Below, one piece after another: positions 1 through 7,471 of a DNA stretch of 64,000 nucleotides; positions within the stretch are counted from its first letter, which is position 1; every line of letters starts with the position of its first letter. The stretch is from Lentisphaerota bacterium (GTDB taxonomy: Bacteria > Verrucomicrobiota > Lentisphaeria > Victivallales > Victivallaceae), in assembly GCA_015061615.1 (NCBI GenBank), contig SUWE01000004.1:26244-90243 (forward strand). Reading direction: 5' to 3'. The position numbers were made by a program, and so were the translations under genes. Under the pieces are notes generated by a model that was given only the letters and a program-made list of their open reading frames with translations, searched no databases and was not told the DNA's origin.

Positions 1-795
1 GGAGTGAGGATTGGTGTTCTTGTGGGGAATGGATTCATAGAGACTGTTGGAACCGGCTTTATCCAGAGTACCGGAACCGCCTCTCTGCAGCTGAACATGT
101 CCGTCAACAAAGAGGATGTTTGCTCCACCTTTGTGGACCGGCCAGAGGAATCCGCGGGCTCCGGTGGAGTCATTTGCACGGTGATCGAGCCACCAGCGTC
201 CGGCAGGTTCATCACCCTTCTGACCATTGGTATCGGCAAATGCGATCGTGGTACTCGGTGATTTGGCTTTTCCGTCTTTGTAAGGACCTCTGGCACCTTC
301 TTTGCCGTAGTTTTCAGTAACATAACCGATTCCGAGATAGGTGAAGTTCATACCGTATGTGGTAAAGGTCATGCCGCGATGTGTCCAGGCGGCAGAATAA
401 TTGGCAGGCATATCCAGAGAGTTGCCGATAGCCGCATTCCACTGATACATATCGTTGTTGCCCGCAGTGAATGAGGGGCAGTTCAAAACGGCTGTATCAA
501 GATTTACGGTACGGACAAGCTGCCCCTGCGGGATACTCCAGTTGATAGCATTGAGGTTCTGGACATCTCCGTTGGGTTTGAGCCATGAAGGACCGCAGGG
601 ATACATTTCGTATGCACCTGAATAAAGCGCCAGAGAAGCACCGATTTGTTTGAGATTGTTCACACAGCTTGCTCCGTGTCCGCTCTGACGGGCGCTGTTG
701 AGCGCAGGGAGCAGGATCGCCGCAAGGATCGCGATAATAGCAATGACCACCAAGAGTTCGATCAGAGTGAAGGCACGTTGATTTTCTTTTTTCAT
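1..795 (-). CDS. Type II secretion-like pseudopilin (prepilin-type N-terminal domain), 3' end cut by window
   Basis: The reverse-strand reading frame opens at the ATG at 795-793 and stays open to base 1 (265 codons), so the C-terminus lies outside the window. An AGGAG ribosome site precedes the ATG. The protein starts with a short basic leader, then the prepilin cleavage/methylation motif [19 protein letters not shown], a hydrophobic helix used for membrane insertion and pilus-like assembly. Near the end it has FVDGHV, the hallmark of the DUF1559/H-X9-DG pseudopilin-like family that is greatly expanded in Lentisphaerota and Planctomycetota. The family is probably exported by a type II-like or Tad-like machine, but its exact role is unknown. 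It lies only 27 bp after the GH92 gene and is probably co-transcribed with it. Confidence 0.9.
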   Translation of the reverse strand, partial: MKKENQRAFTLIELLVVIAIIAILAAILLPALNSARQSGHGASCVNNLKQIGASLALYSGAYEMYPCGPSWLKPNGDVQNLNAINWSIPQGQLVRTVNLDTAVLNCPSFTAGNNDMYQWNAAIGNSLDMPANYSAAWTHRGMTFTTYGMNFTYLGIGYVTENYGKEGARGPYKDGKAKSPSTTIAFADTNGQKGDEPAGRWWLDHRANDSTGARGFLWPVHKGGANILFVDGHVQLQRGGSGTLDKAGSNSLYESIPHKNTNPHS

Positions 796-822
796 TTTTT
801 ATTTTCTCCTTTGTTTAGGGGG

Positions 823-2841
823 TTAAAGCCAATCAGGTATGCAAAATGAGCCGTCCGGTTCATCTTTAAGTACAAATTTCAATACACCGCCCGAAGCCAA
901 CTCGCTCCACGGCAGGTAAGCTCCGTCAAGTTTTCTGCCGTTGAATGTGTATTCAACCGGATATATCGACGAGGCACTTTCCCTTTCAACTTCAATTTTC
1001 AACACACCTCTGGCAAGGGTGATTTCCGCTGATTTTATTTCAGGCGAAGTAAGAAGCACCATACCAGTTCCAGTCAGAGGATAAATCCCCAGAACACTTA
1101 AAACATACCATGAACTCAATGCACCGGAATCATTGTTGCCGGGACAACCGCCAGAGCCGTTGAGGAACATATTTTTGCGGATGGTATCGTGGATAAGTGC
1201 CTGTTTATCCACTCTGCCGCACCAGAGATACGCCGCAGGTGTTTCCATGTCGGATTCATTGTTCATCCCCTCAAAACGATGGTCGATAAGGGGGCGGGTA
1301 CAGCTGTATTCATCCGTACAGCCGAAGCCGAAAAACTTATCGAGAAGTTTTTCAAAACCCTCTTGACCGCCGGCAAGGGCGACTCTTTCTGCCATATCGA
1401 CGTGGGGACGGAAGGAGTAGTTCCAGTAAGTTCCTTCATAATAATCGGCATTGGAAATCAGCAATCCGGTCGCCGGTTCATAGACTTTTTTCCAGACGGA
1501 ACTTTCCTTTTCCCACATTTCCGCCGTAACACTGTCGCCGCACTCTTTTGCGATCAATGCCGCCGCATGGTAAGCTCCGGCAAGGTCAAGGGTGTGGGGG
1601 GGTGATTTGCCTTCAAGTGAAGCTGTGGCAAAGACCTTTTCAATGGCGCTTTTCATTGCAGGGTAATCGGCTTTGGTCAACACTCCGGAGAAAAATCCGT
1701 CACAGAAGGTATAGACACTCAGCGCCGTCGCCTGAACATCATGTTTGGCAAAAAGCATGCTCATCATGTAACAGCAGGGGAAAAATCCCTTCTTTTCGAT
1801 CGTCGCCATTATCGACAGCAGCATCCGGCGTGCTGTTTCAGGAGCGGTTATCATCGTCAGAGGCAGCTGGGTGCGGTAAATATCCCACATCGTCTGAAAG
1901 TCGATAAATTCACTGCCCGCATCACAAGGTTTGACAAAACTGTGATAAAGAGCGCTGTAAAAAAGTTTCGTTTTATCATCACTTGCGGTATTGACACAGA
2001 TTTTGCCGAGAAGTTCCTCCCACGCCTGAGCCGCTGCGGAACGGTGGGCATCAAAACCTTTTTCCGCCGCAAGTTTAACTCTTTCAAGCGCTTCGGCTTC
2101 ACTGACCAGACTGAAGGCAAGCACACACTCTGCCTGAGTTCCGTCAAGCTCAAAGGTGATCACGCCATTGATGAACTTCTGCCGTTTGAGTCCGCCCTTG
2201 CAGCAAACGGCATAATAAAGCAGTGCGCCGTGGGCGTTGACAAATCCGCAGTAAATTCCGTTATCCACAGCTTCACCGTGGAACGCACCGATTTTTTCGC
2301 TGTACGCCCCCATCGTGATACGCAAACCGAGCTGAGTGATATCGACTTTGATTTTTCCGGAGTCTTCAGCAAAATAGTAACGGTGGAGTGCGGCAAATTT
2401 TCCGCAGGTCAATTCAAAATCGACTCCGTAATCGACAAGTTTGCCGGAAAAATATCCGCACGAAGCGTACTCATCTTTAAGTTCGGAAATTTCCCGGCAA
2501 TCACAGCCACTGCTGCACGGAGTCACCAGAAAATAGTTGTAAAACTCACCGACATAACCGGTTCCGCTGGGGTGAAAATGGGTTATCCCGTATGCGGCGG
2601 CAGTGTCGGAAACCTGCGGCGGCTTGCCTTCACAGGAGTTGCCGTTCCTGCCGTATCCGGTCGGATACGCACCGCTGTAAGGCAGTGCCGTCACCCATCC
2701 GAAGGGAAGCATCGCACCGGGGTGGTTGTTGCCGGTCTGCGCCTTGAGCCAGTTCCAATGTTTTGCCAATCCTTCACCGGGAGGAGCTTCGACCGCTCCA
2801 TACCCCCAGAACAAATCAACTTTTGTAGTATTTTTTGTCAT
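823..2841 (-). CDS. Glycoside hydrolase family 92 (alpha-mannosidase-like)
   Basis: The 672-residue product resembles GH92, a family of calcium-dependent exo-acting alpha-mannosidases. The C-terminal half carries GNNDSGALSSWYVLSVLGIY, matching the conserved GN(D/E)D.G..S.WYV..alGfYP block that holds the catalytic acidic residues and substrate contacts. The family's beta-sandwich domain fits the first ~230 residues and the (alpha/alpha)6 barrel the remainder. No signal peptide is visible, unlike most Bacteroides GH92 enzymes, so it may be cytoplasmic and act on imported mannosides. A GGGAG ribosome site precedes the ATG. It is divergent from an AraC regulator and followed by a pseudopilin gene, suggesting regulator-controlled glycan use. 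Substrate linkage cannot be read from the sequence. Confidence 0.88.
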   Translation of the reverse strand: MTKNTTKVDLFWGYGAVEAPPGEGLAKHWNWLKAQTGNNHPGAMLPFGWVTALPYSGAYPTGYGRNGNSCEGKPPQVSDTAAAYGITHFHPSGTGYVGEFYNYFLVTPCSSGCDCREISELKDEYASCGYFSGKLVDYGVDFELTCGKFAALHRYYFAEDSGKIKVDITQLGLRITMGAYSEKIGAFHGEAVDNGIYCGFVNAHGALLYYAVCCKGGLKRQKFINGVITFELDGTQAECVLAFSLVSEAEALERVKLAAEKGFDAHRSAAAQAWEELLGKICVNTASDDKTKLFYSALYHSFVKPCDAGSEFIDFQTMWDIYRTQLPLTMITAPETARRMLLSIMATIEKKGFFPCCYMMSMLFAKHDVQATALSVYTFCDGFFSGVLTKADYPAMKSAIEKVFATASLEGKSPPHTLDLAGAYHAAALIAKECGDSVTAEMWEKESSVWKKVYEPATGLLISNADYYEGTYWNYSFRPHVDMAERVALAGGQEGFEKLLDKFFGFGCTDEYSCTRPLIDHRFEGMNNESDMETPAAYLWCGRVDKQALIHDTIRKNMFLNGSGGCPGNNDSGALSSWYVLSVLGIYPLTGTGMVLLTSPEIKSAEITLARGVLKIEVERESASSIYPVEYTFNGRKLDGAYLPWSELASGGVLKFVLKDEPDGSFCIPDWL

Positions 2842-2883
2842 TCTGTCACTCCCTTATATCTGCACTTTTTTGCAAACAACGCT

Positions 2884-2912
2884 AATATACATTACAGAAA
2901 AAATATTTTCAA
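2884..2912 (-). promoter_or_regulatory. Promoter of the GH92-pseudopilin operon
   Basis: On the minus strand TTGAAA (plus 2907-2912) is followed after exactly 17 bp by TATATT (plus 2884-2889), about 43 bp upstream of the GH92 start codon. Both hexamers are close to the sigma-70 consensus. Start point is inferred. Confidence 0.65.
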
Positions 2913-2934
2913 CAGCTTTACTTTTGAAAAAAGT

Positions 2935-2970
2935 GTGATATATTCTCAAAAACACAAGATATAATATCAC
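2935..2970. promoter_or_regulatory. Inverted repeat in the GH92/araC divergent region, possible operator
   Basis: GTGATAT (2935-2941) is matched by ATATCAC (2964-2970), with centres 29 bp apart. A TATAAT (2960-2965) overlaps the right arm and could be the -10 of the AraC gene, which has no good -35. The position just upstream of the regulator suggests autoregulation, but this is inference only. Confidence 0.35.
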
Positions 2971-2981
2971 AGAGAAATAAA

Positions 2982-3851
2982 ATGGTAAAGAAACAGCGTT
3001 TTGAAGAACATCTGCCCAACGGAAGTCAGCTTTCAGGATACAATTATCTGCATTATCCGCTGCACAAATTCCATGTGTTCGGCAGTTTTGACACGGTTTA
3101 TCCGCTTTATCCGAACAGCGTGGGTGATGATTACTGGCACAAGGAGTGTTTCCGCCAGAGAAAGAACTGCAACACTTTCGCGGTGGAATATGTCAAAGAA
3201 GGAGTTTTCATTTTCACTCACAACGGAATGGAAGTTGAGTGCCAGCCGGGTGAAATCTTTCTCGTTCAGATGGGGAGTAACAACTCCATGCGCTGCAAGA
3301 CCCTCACCGCAGTAAAACGGGTTGCCAATATCGGCGGACCGCTCCTGCAGACGCTCCTTTCCTCAACGGGGCTTGACCGGGTTTTCTGCATCCGCCCTGA
3401 GGATAACCGCGAGATCGACAGAATTTTCGATGAACTTTACAGAGAATCAGAAAGAACACCTTATGACAGCGGAAAATTGAGCGCGTTATGCTATAAACTT
3501 CTGCTGACTCTTGCCGAACAGAGTGTCAACACTTCGCGTCCGGAGGAGCTGCAAAAAGCGATATATTTTATCCGCCAATCTCTGGATAAACCAATCACCC
3601 TGACCGATATCGCCCACCATGCCGGAGTGAGCAAAGCGACTCTGAACCGTCTTTTTCAGGAGCATTTGCAGTGTTCGCCGGTAAACTTTTTCCTCGACAT
3701 GAAAATGGATAAGGCGCGTTCACTGCTGCCTTATTATCAGGTGAAACAGGTGGCGGCGATGCTGAATTTTTCCAGCAGTCAGTATTTTTCAGCGGAGTTC
3801 AGGAAGCACTACGGAGTTTCGCCCAAAGCGTTCCGCTGTTTGAAGCCGTAA
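2982..3851 (+). CDS. AraC-family transcriptional regulator
   Basis: This 289-residue protein has the standard AraC layout. The N-terminal part (about 20-150) is a cupin-like ligand domain, including the typical 'ECQPGEIFLVQMGSNN' strand-turn. The C-terminal ~100 residues hold two helix-turn-helix motifs: ITLTDIAHHAGVSKATLNRL, then a second around VKQVAAMLNFSSSQYFSAEF, ending with the family signature F.k.yGvSPkaFR. It is transcribed away from the GH92 gene across a 140-bp region. The simplest reading is that it senses a sugar and controls that operon. The inducer is unknown. Confidence 0.9.
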   Translation: MVKKQRFEEHLPNGSQLSGYNYLHYPLHKFHVFGSFDTVYPLYPNSVGDDYWHKECFRQRKNCNTFAVEYVKEGVFIFTHNGMEVECQPGEIFLVQMGSNNSMRCKTLTAVKRVANIGGPLLQTLLSSTGLDRVFCIRPEDNREIDRIFDELYRESERTPYDSGKLSALCYKLLLTLAEQSVNTSRPEELQKAIYFIRQSLDKPITLTDIAHHAGVSKATLNRLFQEHLQCSPVNFFLDMKMDKARSLLPYYQVKQVAAMLNFSSSQYFSAEFRKHYGVSPKAFRCLKP

Positions 3852-3854
3852 GCC

Positions 3855-4033
3855 GTGCGCAGCACTCAAACTGCGCGAAGCGCCCAAGCCGTGCGCAGCA
3901 CAAAACAAGCGCGAAGCGCTCAAGAGCAGCTTGCGAAGCAAGCGTGAAAAGTTTTTGCAGGGGGCATGGGGGAGCTTTTTACAAAAAGCGCCCCCATAAT
4001 AAAGCGCGAAGCGCATAAACAAGCGCGAAGCGC
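3855..4033. repeat. Array of GNA-triloop mini-hairpins after araC
   Basis: Short perfect palindromes with GCA or GAA three-base loops recur here. GTGC-GCA-GCAC is at 3855-3865 and 3891-3901. GCGC-GAA-GCGC is at 3873-3883, 3909-3919, 4004-4014 and 4023-4033. GCTTGC-GAA-GCAAGC is at 3929-3943. The first four begin exactly 18 bp apart. The 16-mer aagccgtgcgcagcac is duplicated at 3850 and 3886. A larger hairpin (3967-3996) interrupts the series. No gene is visible here. Function is unknown; the array is described as a structured intergenic repeat. Confidence 0.7.
3967..3996. terminator. Long hairpin, possible terminator of araC
   Basis: TGGGGGAGCTTTTT pairs with AAAAAGCGCCCCCA across a tiny loop, with one A/G mismatch. 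It is strong, but lacks a clear T tract on either strand, so it may be a structural element of the surrounding repeat rather than a classic terminator. Confidence 0.45.
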
Positions 4034-4070
4034 AAAAAATAAACCCCTTGCTGCTTGCGGGCAACACCGC

Positions 4071-4099
4071 TTGAATTATCAAGCCGGACAGTGTATAGT
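4071..4099 (+). promoter_or_regulatory. Promoter of the nitroreductase gene
   Basis: TTGAAT (4071-4076), 17 bp, TATAGT (4094-4099), located 31 bp before the nitroreductase ATG. A good sigma-70-type match, placed immediately after the mini-hairpin array. Confidence 0.6.
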
Positions 4100-4130
4100 A
4101 AAGTACAGTTAACCCCAAGGAGAAATCACA

Positions 4131-4682
4131 ATGGACTTTCTTGAAATGATGAAAAACCGCCGTTCCTGCCGCTCATTTGTTCCGGGCAGAGAAATTTCCC
4201 GCGAAGATCTGCTCAAAATAGTCGAAGCCGGCAGACTCACCCCAAGCGGATGCAACTCACAGCCGTGGAAATTCATCGTCGTAGATTCCCCCGAAGCCAA
4301 AGCAAAACTCTGCGATGCCCTCGTTCTGCCCAACGGTTCAACTGGGGCTCCGTGGAGAGATCAGGTTTCCGCATTCATCATCTTCACCGAAATCGAAGCC
4401 AAAGTGATGAAAGCTGTCATTGATTACTATAATGACTCACAGCGTTTTGCCAGAGGGGATATCGGTGCAGCGTGCATGAATATGTGCCATGAAGCTTTCT
4501 CCCTCGGTATCGACAGCTGTATCATCGGTATGTGCGATCAGAGAAAAATGGAAGAATATTTCGGTATTCCTTCCGGATGCACCGTCCGCATGACTCTCGC
4601 CCTCGGTTACGCCGCAGGTGAAGCCCCGTTTGCCAAAGTCCGCAAAACGCTCGATGAGGTCTGTTCTTTCAATCAGTGGTAA
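4131..4682 (+). CDS. Nitroreductase-family FMN flavoprotein
   Basis: The 183-residue protein matches the compact nitroreductase fold. It starts MDFLEMMKNRRSCRSF, where the R.S.R block binds FMN phosphate, followed by GRLTPSGCNSQPWKF, the classic 'aPSa.N.QPW.f' flavin/substrate region. Towards the C-terminus LGIDSCIIGMCDQ fits the 'lgl.s.wig' segment. Members use NAD(P)H to reduce nitro compounds, quinones or other electrophiles as homodimers in the cytoplasm. The physiological substrate is not evident. AAGGAG lies 9 bp before the ATG. The gene appears monocistronic, between two repeat-filled intergenic regions. Confidence 0.88.
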   Translation: MDFLEMMKNRRSCRSFVPGREISREDLLKIVEAGRLTPSGCNSQPWKFIVVDSPEAKAKLCDALVLPNGSTGAPWRDQVSAFIIFTEIEAKVMKAVIDYYNDSQRFARGDIGAACMNMCHEAFSLGIDSCIIGMCDQRKMEEYFGIPSGCTVRMTLALGYAAGEAPFAKVRKTLDEVCSFNQW

Positions 4683-4741
4683 ATATCGTTCCCGTTTTTT
4701 TATCGTAACATTTGAGATAATACGGTTTGTTTACTATCGGT

Positions 4742-5027
4742 GGATGCAGCGTGCGACAAGGTCGTGTTTTGCGACGAGCATGGTGCAGGATCCGTCTTCG
4801 CCAAGGCTGCGACGGGACAGGGTGTACTTAATAAATTAAAAACAACCTCTCTCGCAGGGATGAGTACGGCGTAAGCCGCACGGAAGACCGAAGAGCGTGG
4901 TCTCCGAAAAATCGACTGTAACCGCTGAGTGCGAAGCACGAGCGGCGAGGCGGCTCTTCTGCCGCCGCAGGGAGATTTTTTGGAGTATAAGCGAGATTGA
5001 CCACGATGCGCCACCGCAGGTTGGATT
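4742..5027. repeat. Modular dispersed repeat, copy A
   Basis: The 535-bp gap 4683-5217 holds no convincing gene. Bases 4742-4785 match 5981-6024 at 42 of 44 positions (the ggatgcagcg...gcatggtg module). Bases 4993-5027 match the tail module (gagattg...gatgcgcc) seen at 6073-6116 and 36135-36176. Between them lies a hairpin, CCGCT...GTGC-GAA-GCAC...AGCGG (4922-4945), with the same GAA triloop as in the array after araC. It is probably a non-coding dispersed element whose mobility mechanism is unknown. Confidence 0.65.
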
Positions 5028-5081
5028 TTTTGCAAAAAATAAAAAACTTAAAAAAAATTCAAAATTTTTTTGTTTTTACAG

Positions 5082-5110
5082 TTGAAAAATCATACTTCAT
5101 GCGTTAAATT
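5082..5110 (+). promoter_or_regulatory. Promoter of the reverse rubrerythrin gene
   Basis: TTGAAA (5082-5087), 17 bp, TAAATT (5105-5110). An A/T-rich stretch from about 5030 could act as an UP element. The transcript would have a leader of roughly 100 nt before the start codon at 5218. Confidence 0.6.
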
Positions 5111-5217
5111 ATTGCAGAATTTAGACAAGGCTAACAAAAAAACAAATAACACGGCAGTGAAAGCTGCCAAACAAAAGAGGCTGTCACAGATCGCCTCAGA
5201 ATAGAAGGAGAAAAATC

Positions 5218-5754
5218 ATGAAGTATGTATGCACCGTTTGCGGTTATGTCCACGAAGGCGATGAAGCACCTGCCAACTGCCCCCAGTGCAAAGCCCCCGC
5301 CGCCAAATTCAAAGCAGTCACTGGCGCCCAGAGCTACGCCTGCGAACACGTCGTTGCCTCAACCGAGGGTATCGATCCTGAAATCGTTGCAGGTCTGCGC
5401 GCCAACTTTGAAGGCGAATGCTGCGAAGTCGGTATGTACCTTGCAATGAGCCGTCAGGCTGAACGCGAAGGTTATCCCGAAATCGCCGAGGCTTACAAAC
5501 GCTACGCCTTTGAAGAAGCCGAACACGCCGCCAAATTTGCTGAACTGCTCGGTGAAGTCCTCACCTCAAGCACCAAGAAAAATCTGGAAATGCGTGCGGA
5601 AGCCGAATGCGGCGCCTGCGCCGGCAAGTTCGATATCGCCAAACGCGCCAAAGAGCTGGGCTACGATGCCATCCATGACACCGTTCACGAAATGGCAAAA
5701 GACGAGGCCCGTCACGGCAAAGGTTTTGAAGGTCTGCTCAAACGCTACTTCTGA
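5218..5754 (+). CDS. Reverse rubrerythrin (N-terminal rubredoxin + diiron ferritin-like domain)
   Basis: The 178-residue protein begins with a rubredoxin-type FeS4 site, CTVCG (residues 5-9) and [11 protein letters not shown] (residues 22-25 for the second pair). It continues as a four-helix ferritin-like domain with E-x-x-H diiron ligands (EEAEHAAKF and DEARHGKGF). Classical rubrerythrin has the rubredoxin at the C-terminus; this order is the 'reverse' form known from anaerobes such as Clostridium acetobutylicum, which reduces H2O2 using electrons from NADH via reductases. It suggests an anaerobic lifestyle with defence against oxygen and peroxide. GAAGGAG precedes the ATG. It is monocistronic, with its own promoter and terminator, and flanked on both sides by copies of the same dispersed repeat. 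Confidence 0.92.
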   Translation: MKYVCTVCGYVHEGDEAPANCPQCKAPAAKFKAVTGAQSYACEHVVASTEGIDPEIVAGLRANFEGECCEVGMYLAMSRQAEREGYPEIAEAYKRYAFEEAEHAAKFAELLGEVLTSSTKKNLEMRAEAECGACAGKFDIAKRAKELGYDAIHDTVHEMAKDEARHGKGFEGLLKRYF

Positions 5755-5768
5755 GCCGATGCGTACAA

Positions 5769-5799
5769 ACAAGGGAGCTGAAAATGCTCCCTTTTTTGT
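5769..5799 (+). terminator. Rho-independent terminator of reverse rubrerythrin
   Basis: AAGGGAGC, a 7-nt loop, then GCTCCCTT followed by a T run (CTTTTTTG), starting 15 bp after the stop codon. This is a textbook intrinsic terminator. Confidence 0.88.
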
Positions 5800-5843
5800 T
5801 GACAGTTACAATCCTGTCAAGGGGTGCACTCTTATCATGGGGA

Positions 5844-6116
5844 CAATCCTATCGGCGGGAATATCACTCAGAACATATCGGGCTTCGATCCTATCGGCGA
5901 TTCGCTCCTATCGGTGGAATATCGGGCTTCGATCCTATCGGCGGGAAACTCAGAACATATCGGGCTTCGATCCTATCGGCGGATGCAGCGTGTGGCAAGG
6001 TCGTGTTTTGCGACGAGCATGGTGAGGGAGTGTACTATCGTACTCGACCGAACCAGCGCAGGAGCAAGGCACGAGATTGCCCGCGAGAACCCGCCGCAGG
6101 TAAATTTGGAAAATCA
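5844..6116. repeat. Modular dispersed repeat, copy B, with tandem head
   Basis: The 382-bp gap 5755-6136 has no gene. A 25-bp unit starting atatcgggcttcgatcctat is repeated exactly at 5875-5899, 5919-5943 and 5957-5981, with partial copies from 5844. The last copy runs through GGCGGATGCAG into the 44-bp module shared with copy A (5981-6024). The element ends with the tail module gagattgcccgcgag...ttggaaaa (6073-6116). The spacing of units is irregular (19- and 13-bp intervals) and there is no flanking cas gene, so this is not a CRISPR. Confidence 0.7.
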
Positions 6117-6136
6117 AAGAAAATTATTATTAAAAA

Positions 6137-6868
6137 ATGAAAATACAATTAAAAACCAAAACCGCCATCATCACCGGTGCCGGCGGAGGCATCGGCAGAG
6201 CCGTTGCCGTAAAACTTGCCCGAAGCGGCATGAATATCATCCTTTTTGGAGGCAACAATGCAGAAAAACTCCAAACCACAGCGGCGATGGTTGAAGAACA
6301 CTCCAATGCGCTTATCATTCAGGGCAACCTGACAAATCTGGAATTTCTTTCATCGGCAATAAAAACTGCTGCGGAAAAATTCGGCGGCGCCGACGTTCTC
6401 ATCAACAATGCCGGAGTAGCCCAAAGCACTCCGTTTGAAGAAGTTACTCCGGAGGAGTTCGACCGCATAATGGCGATAAACACAAGAGTTCCGTTTTTCC
6501 TGACAAAGTACGCCCTGCCGTATCTGAAAAAGTCAGAAACTCCCACAGTGATAAATATCGCCTCAGTCGTCGCCCATGCCGGATATCCGCTGCAAAGTGT
6601 GTATACCGCATCGAAACACGCACTGCTGGGTATGACAAAAAGTTTTGCCAGAGAGTATTATAAGGATAATATCCGCGTTCATGCCATCTGTCCGGGGGGA
6701 GTCTATACCGATATGGTGAAAATTTCCCGCCCCGACCTGTCACCGGAAGGTATGATAATGCCGGAAGAAGTGGCGGATATCATCCATTTTCTGCTTGAAA
6801 ACCGCGGCAATGCCGTCATTGATGAGATAATGCTCCACAGGGTGAATAAAGAGCCGTTTCTGGTCTGA
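6137..6868 (+). CDS. Short-chain dehydrogenase/reductase (FabG-like)
   Basis: The 243-residue protein is a classical SDR. It has TGAGGGIGRA (TGxxxGIG cofactor motif, residues 13-22), NNAG near residue 91, catalytic Ser in INIASVVAHAG, and YTASKHA (YxxxK), then the typical CPGGVYTDM loop. Such enzymes reduce ketones or oxidise alcohols with NAD(P)(H). The FabG-like layout would fit 3-oxoacyl-ACP reduction, but no fatty-acid genes are nearby, so the substrate is open. The last ~20 residues are a little short compared with FabG. The ribosome site is weak, and the upstream DNA is the tail of repeat copy B, so its expression may depend on that element. Confidence 0.88.
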   Translation: MKIQLKTKTAIITGAGGGIGRAVAVKLARSGMNIILFGGNNAEKLQTTAAMVEEHSNALIIQGNLTNLEFLSSAIKTAAEKFGGADVLINNAGVAQSTPFEEVTPEEFDRIMAINTRVPFFLTKYALPYLKKSETPTVINIASVVAHAGYPLQSVYTASKHALLGMTKSFAREYYKDNIRVHAICPGGVYTDMVKISRPDLSPEGMIMPEEVADIIHFLLENRGNAVIDEIMLHRVNKEPFLV

Positions 6869-7029
6869 ATTATTGAGGAAAACTCTTGCGATGACCTCTT
6901 TTTTGCAATTTTTTTCAAAAAAATATTAAGGGATGCAAAATAATTAGGATATCCTTAGCGTTATAGGGTTGGAAAGCAACCAATCGGGGGCTTGAAAAAA
7001 ACAACTTCTCCAAACGAAAGGGTAGAAAA

Positions 7030-7311
7030 ATGAAAAGAATTGCCAAAGTTATGATGATCGCCGCCGTGATGATGATGGGAGCCGCCGTCTTTGCCGGACC
7101 GTGCAAAGCGCCGAAAAAAGTGAAACCGACATTTTTCGGCTGGATCTTCGGTAAGAGAGTTCCTCCCCGTCCGAGAGTCTGCCCGCCGCCGAAAAAGCCG
7201 GTGGTCCGCAAACCCGCTCACACAGTGAGAAAACCCGCTCACACAGCGAGAAAACCCGCTCACACAGTGAGAAAACCCGCTCCCGCACCTGTCCGTCACG
7301 GCAGATGGTAA
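7030..7311 (+). CDS. Small secreted Lys/Pro-rich repeat protein
   Basis: This 93-residue protein is not assigned to a known family. It has a signal peptide (MKRIAKVMMIAAVMMMGAAV, cleavage expected after AFA-type site at about residue 22). The mature part is very basic and proline-rich: three RKPAHT repeats, encoded by near-identical 21-bp DNA units at about 7208-7280, follow a PPRPRVCPPPKKP stretch. Two cysteines are present in the mature part. The composition suggests an unfolded periplasmic or envelope-associated polycation, perhaps binding LPS, nucleic acid or peptidoglycan. GGGTAG is a modest ribosome site 6 bp before the ATG. It is followed by a strong terminator. The function is unknown. 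Confidence 0.75.
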   Translation: MKRIAKVMMIAAVMMMGAAVFAGPCKAPKKVKPTFFGWIFGKRVPPRPRVCPPPKKPVVRKPAHTVRKPAHTARKPAHTVRKPAPAPVRHGRW

Positions 7312-7320
7312 ACAATGAAA

Positions 7321-7359
7321 CAAACGGGGCTGAGCGTAAAACTCAGCTCCGTTTGTTTT
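7321..7359 (+). terminator. Intrinsic terminator after the small secreted protein
   Basis: CAAACGGGGCTGAG (7321-7334) pairs with CTCAGCTCCGTTTG (7342-7355) over a 7-nt loop with one G-U wobble, followed by TTTTG. It starts 10 bp after the stop codon. It may also stop transcription from malY on the other strand, since the gap lies between convergent genes. Confidence 0.82.
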
Positions 7360-7465
7360 GCAGGGGTGCTAACGACTTGTCACGGCGTAGTGTAACGAAG
7401 ACGGACGCCCCCTGCAAAAAAATGACAGTTTTTGCGCTCAGCTCCGTTTGTTTTGCAGGGGTGCT
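7342..7465. repeat. 29-bp direct repeat pair between convergent genes
   Basis: The 29-bp sequence from ctcagctccgtttgttttgc to ggtgct is exact at 7342-7370 and 7437-7465, 95 bp apart. The first copy includes the right arm of the terminator. The motif TTTTGCAGGGG also occurs inverted at 7410-7420 and near 3955-3964, so it is a short dispersed intergenic word. Confidence 0.65.
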
Positions 7466-7471
7466 TGCAAA

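Noticed and set aside
1741..2964. 407-codon plus-strand open frame
   Set aside because: It lies antisense to the GH92 gene; no ribosome site and no recognisable domain, while the minus strand shows clear GH92 motifs.
4683..5217. tRNA or structured RNA gene
   Set aside because: Several hairpins exist, but no cloverleaf with T-loop and anticodon arms could be built; the hairpins belong to the dispersed repeat.
5844..6116. CRISPR array
   Set aside because: The 25-bp repeats have unequal spacing, only three exact copies and no cas gene; they merge into a dispersed repeat also found elsewhere.
7208..7280. CRISPR or regulatory tandem repeat
   Set aside because: The 21-bp units are in frame and encode RKPAHT repeats of a secreted protein.
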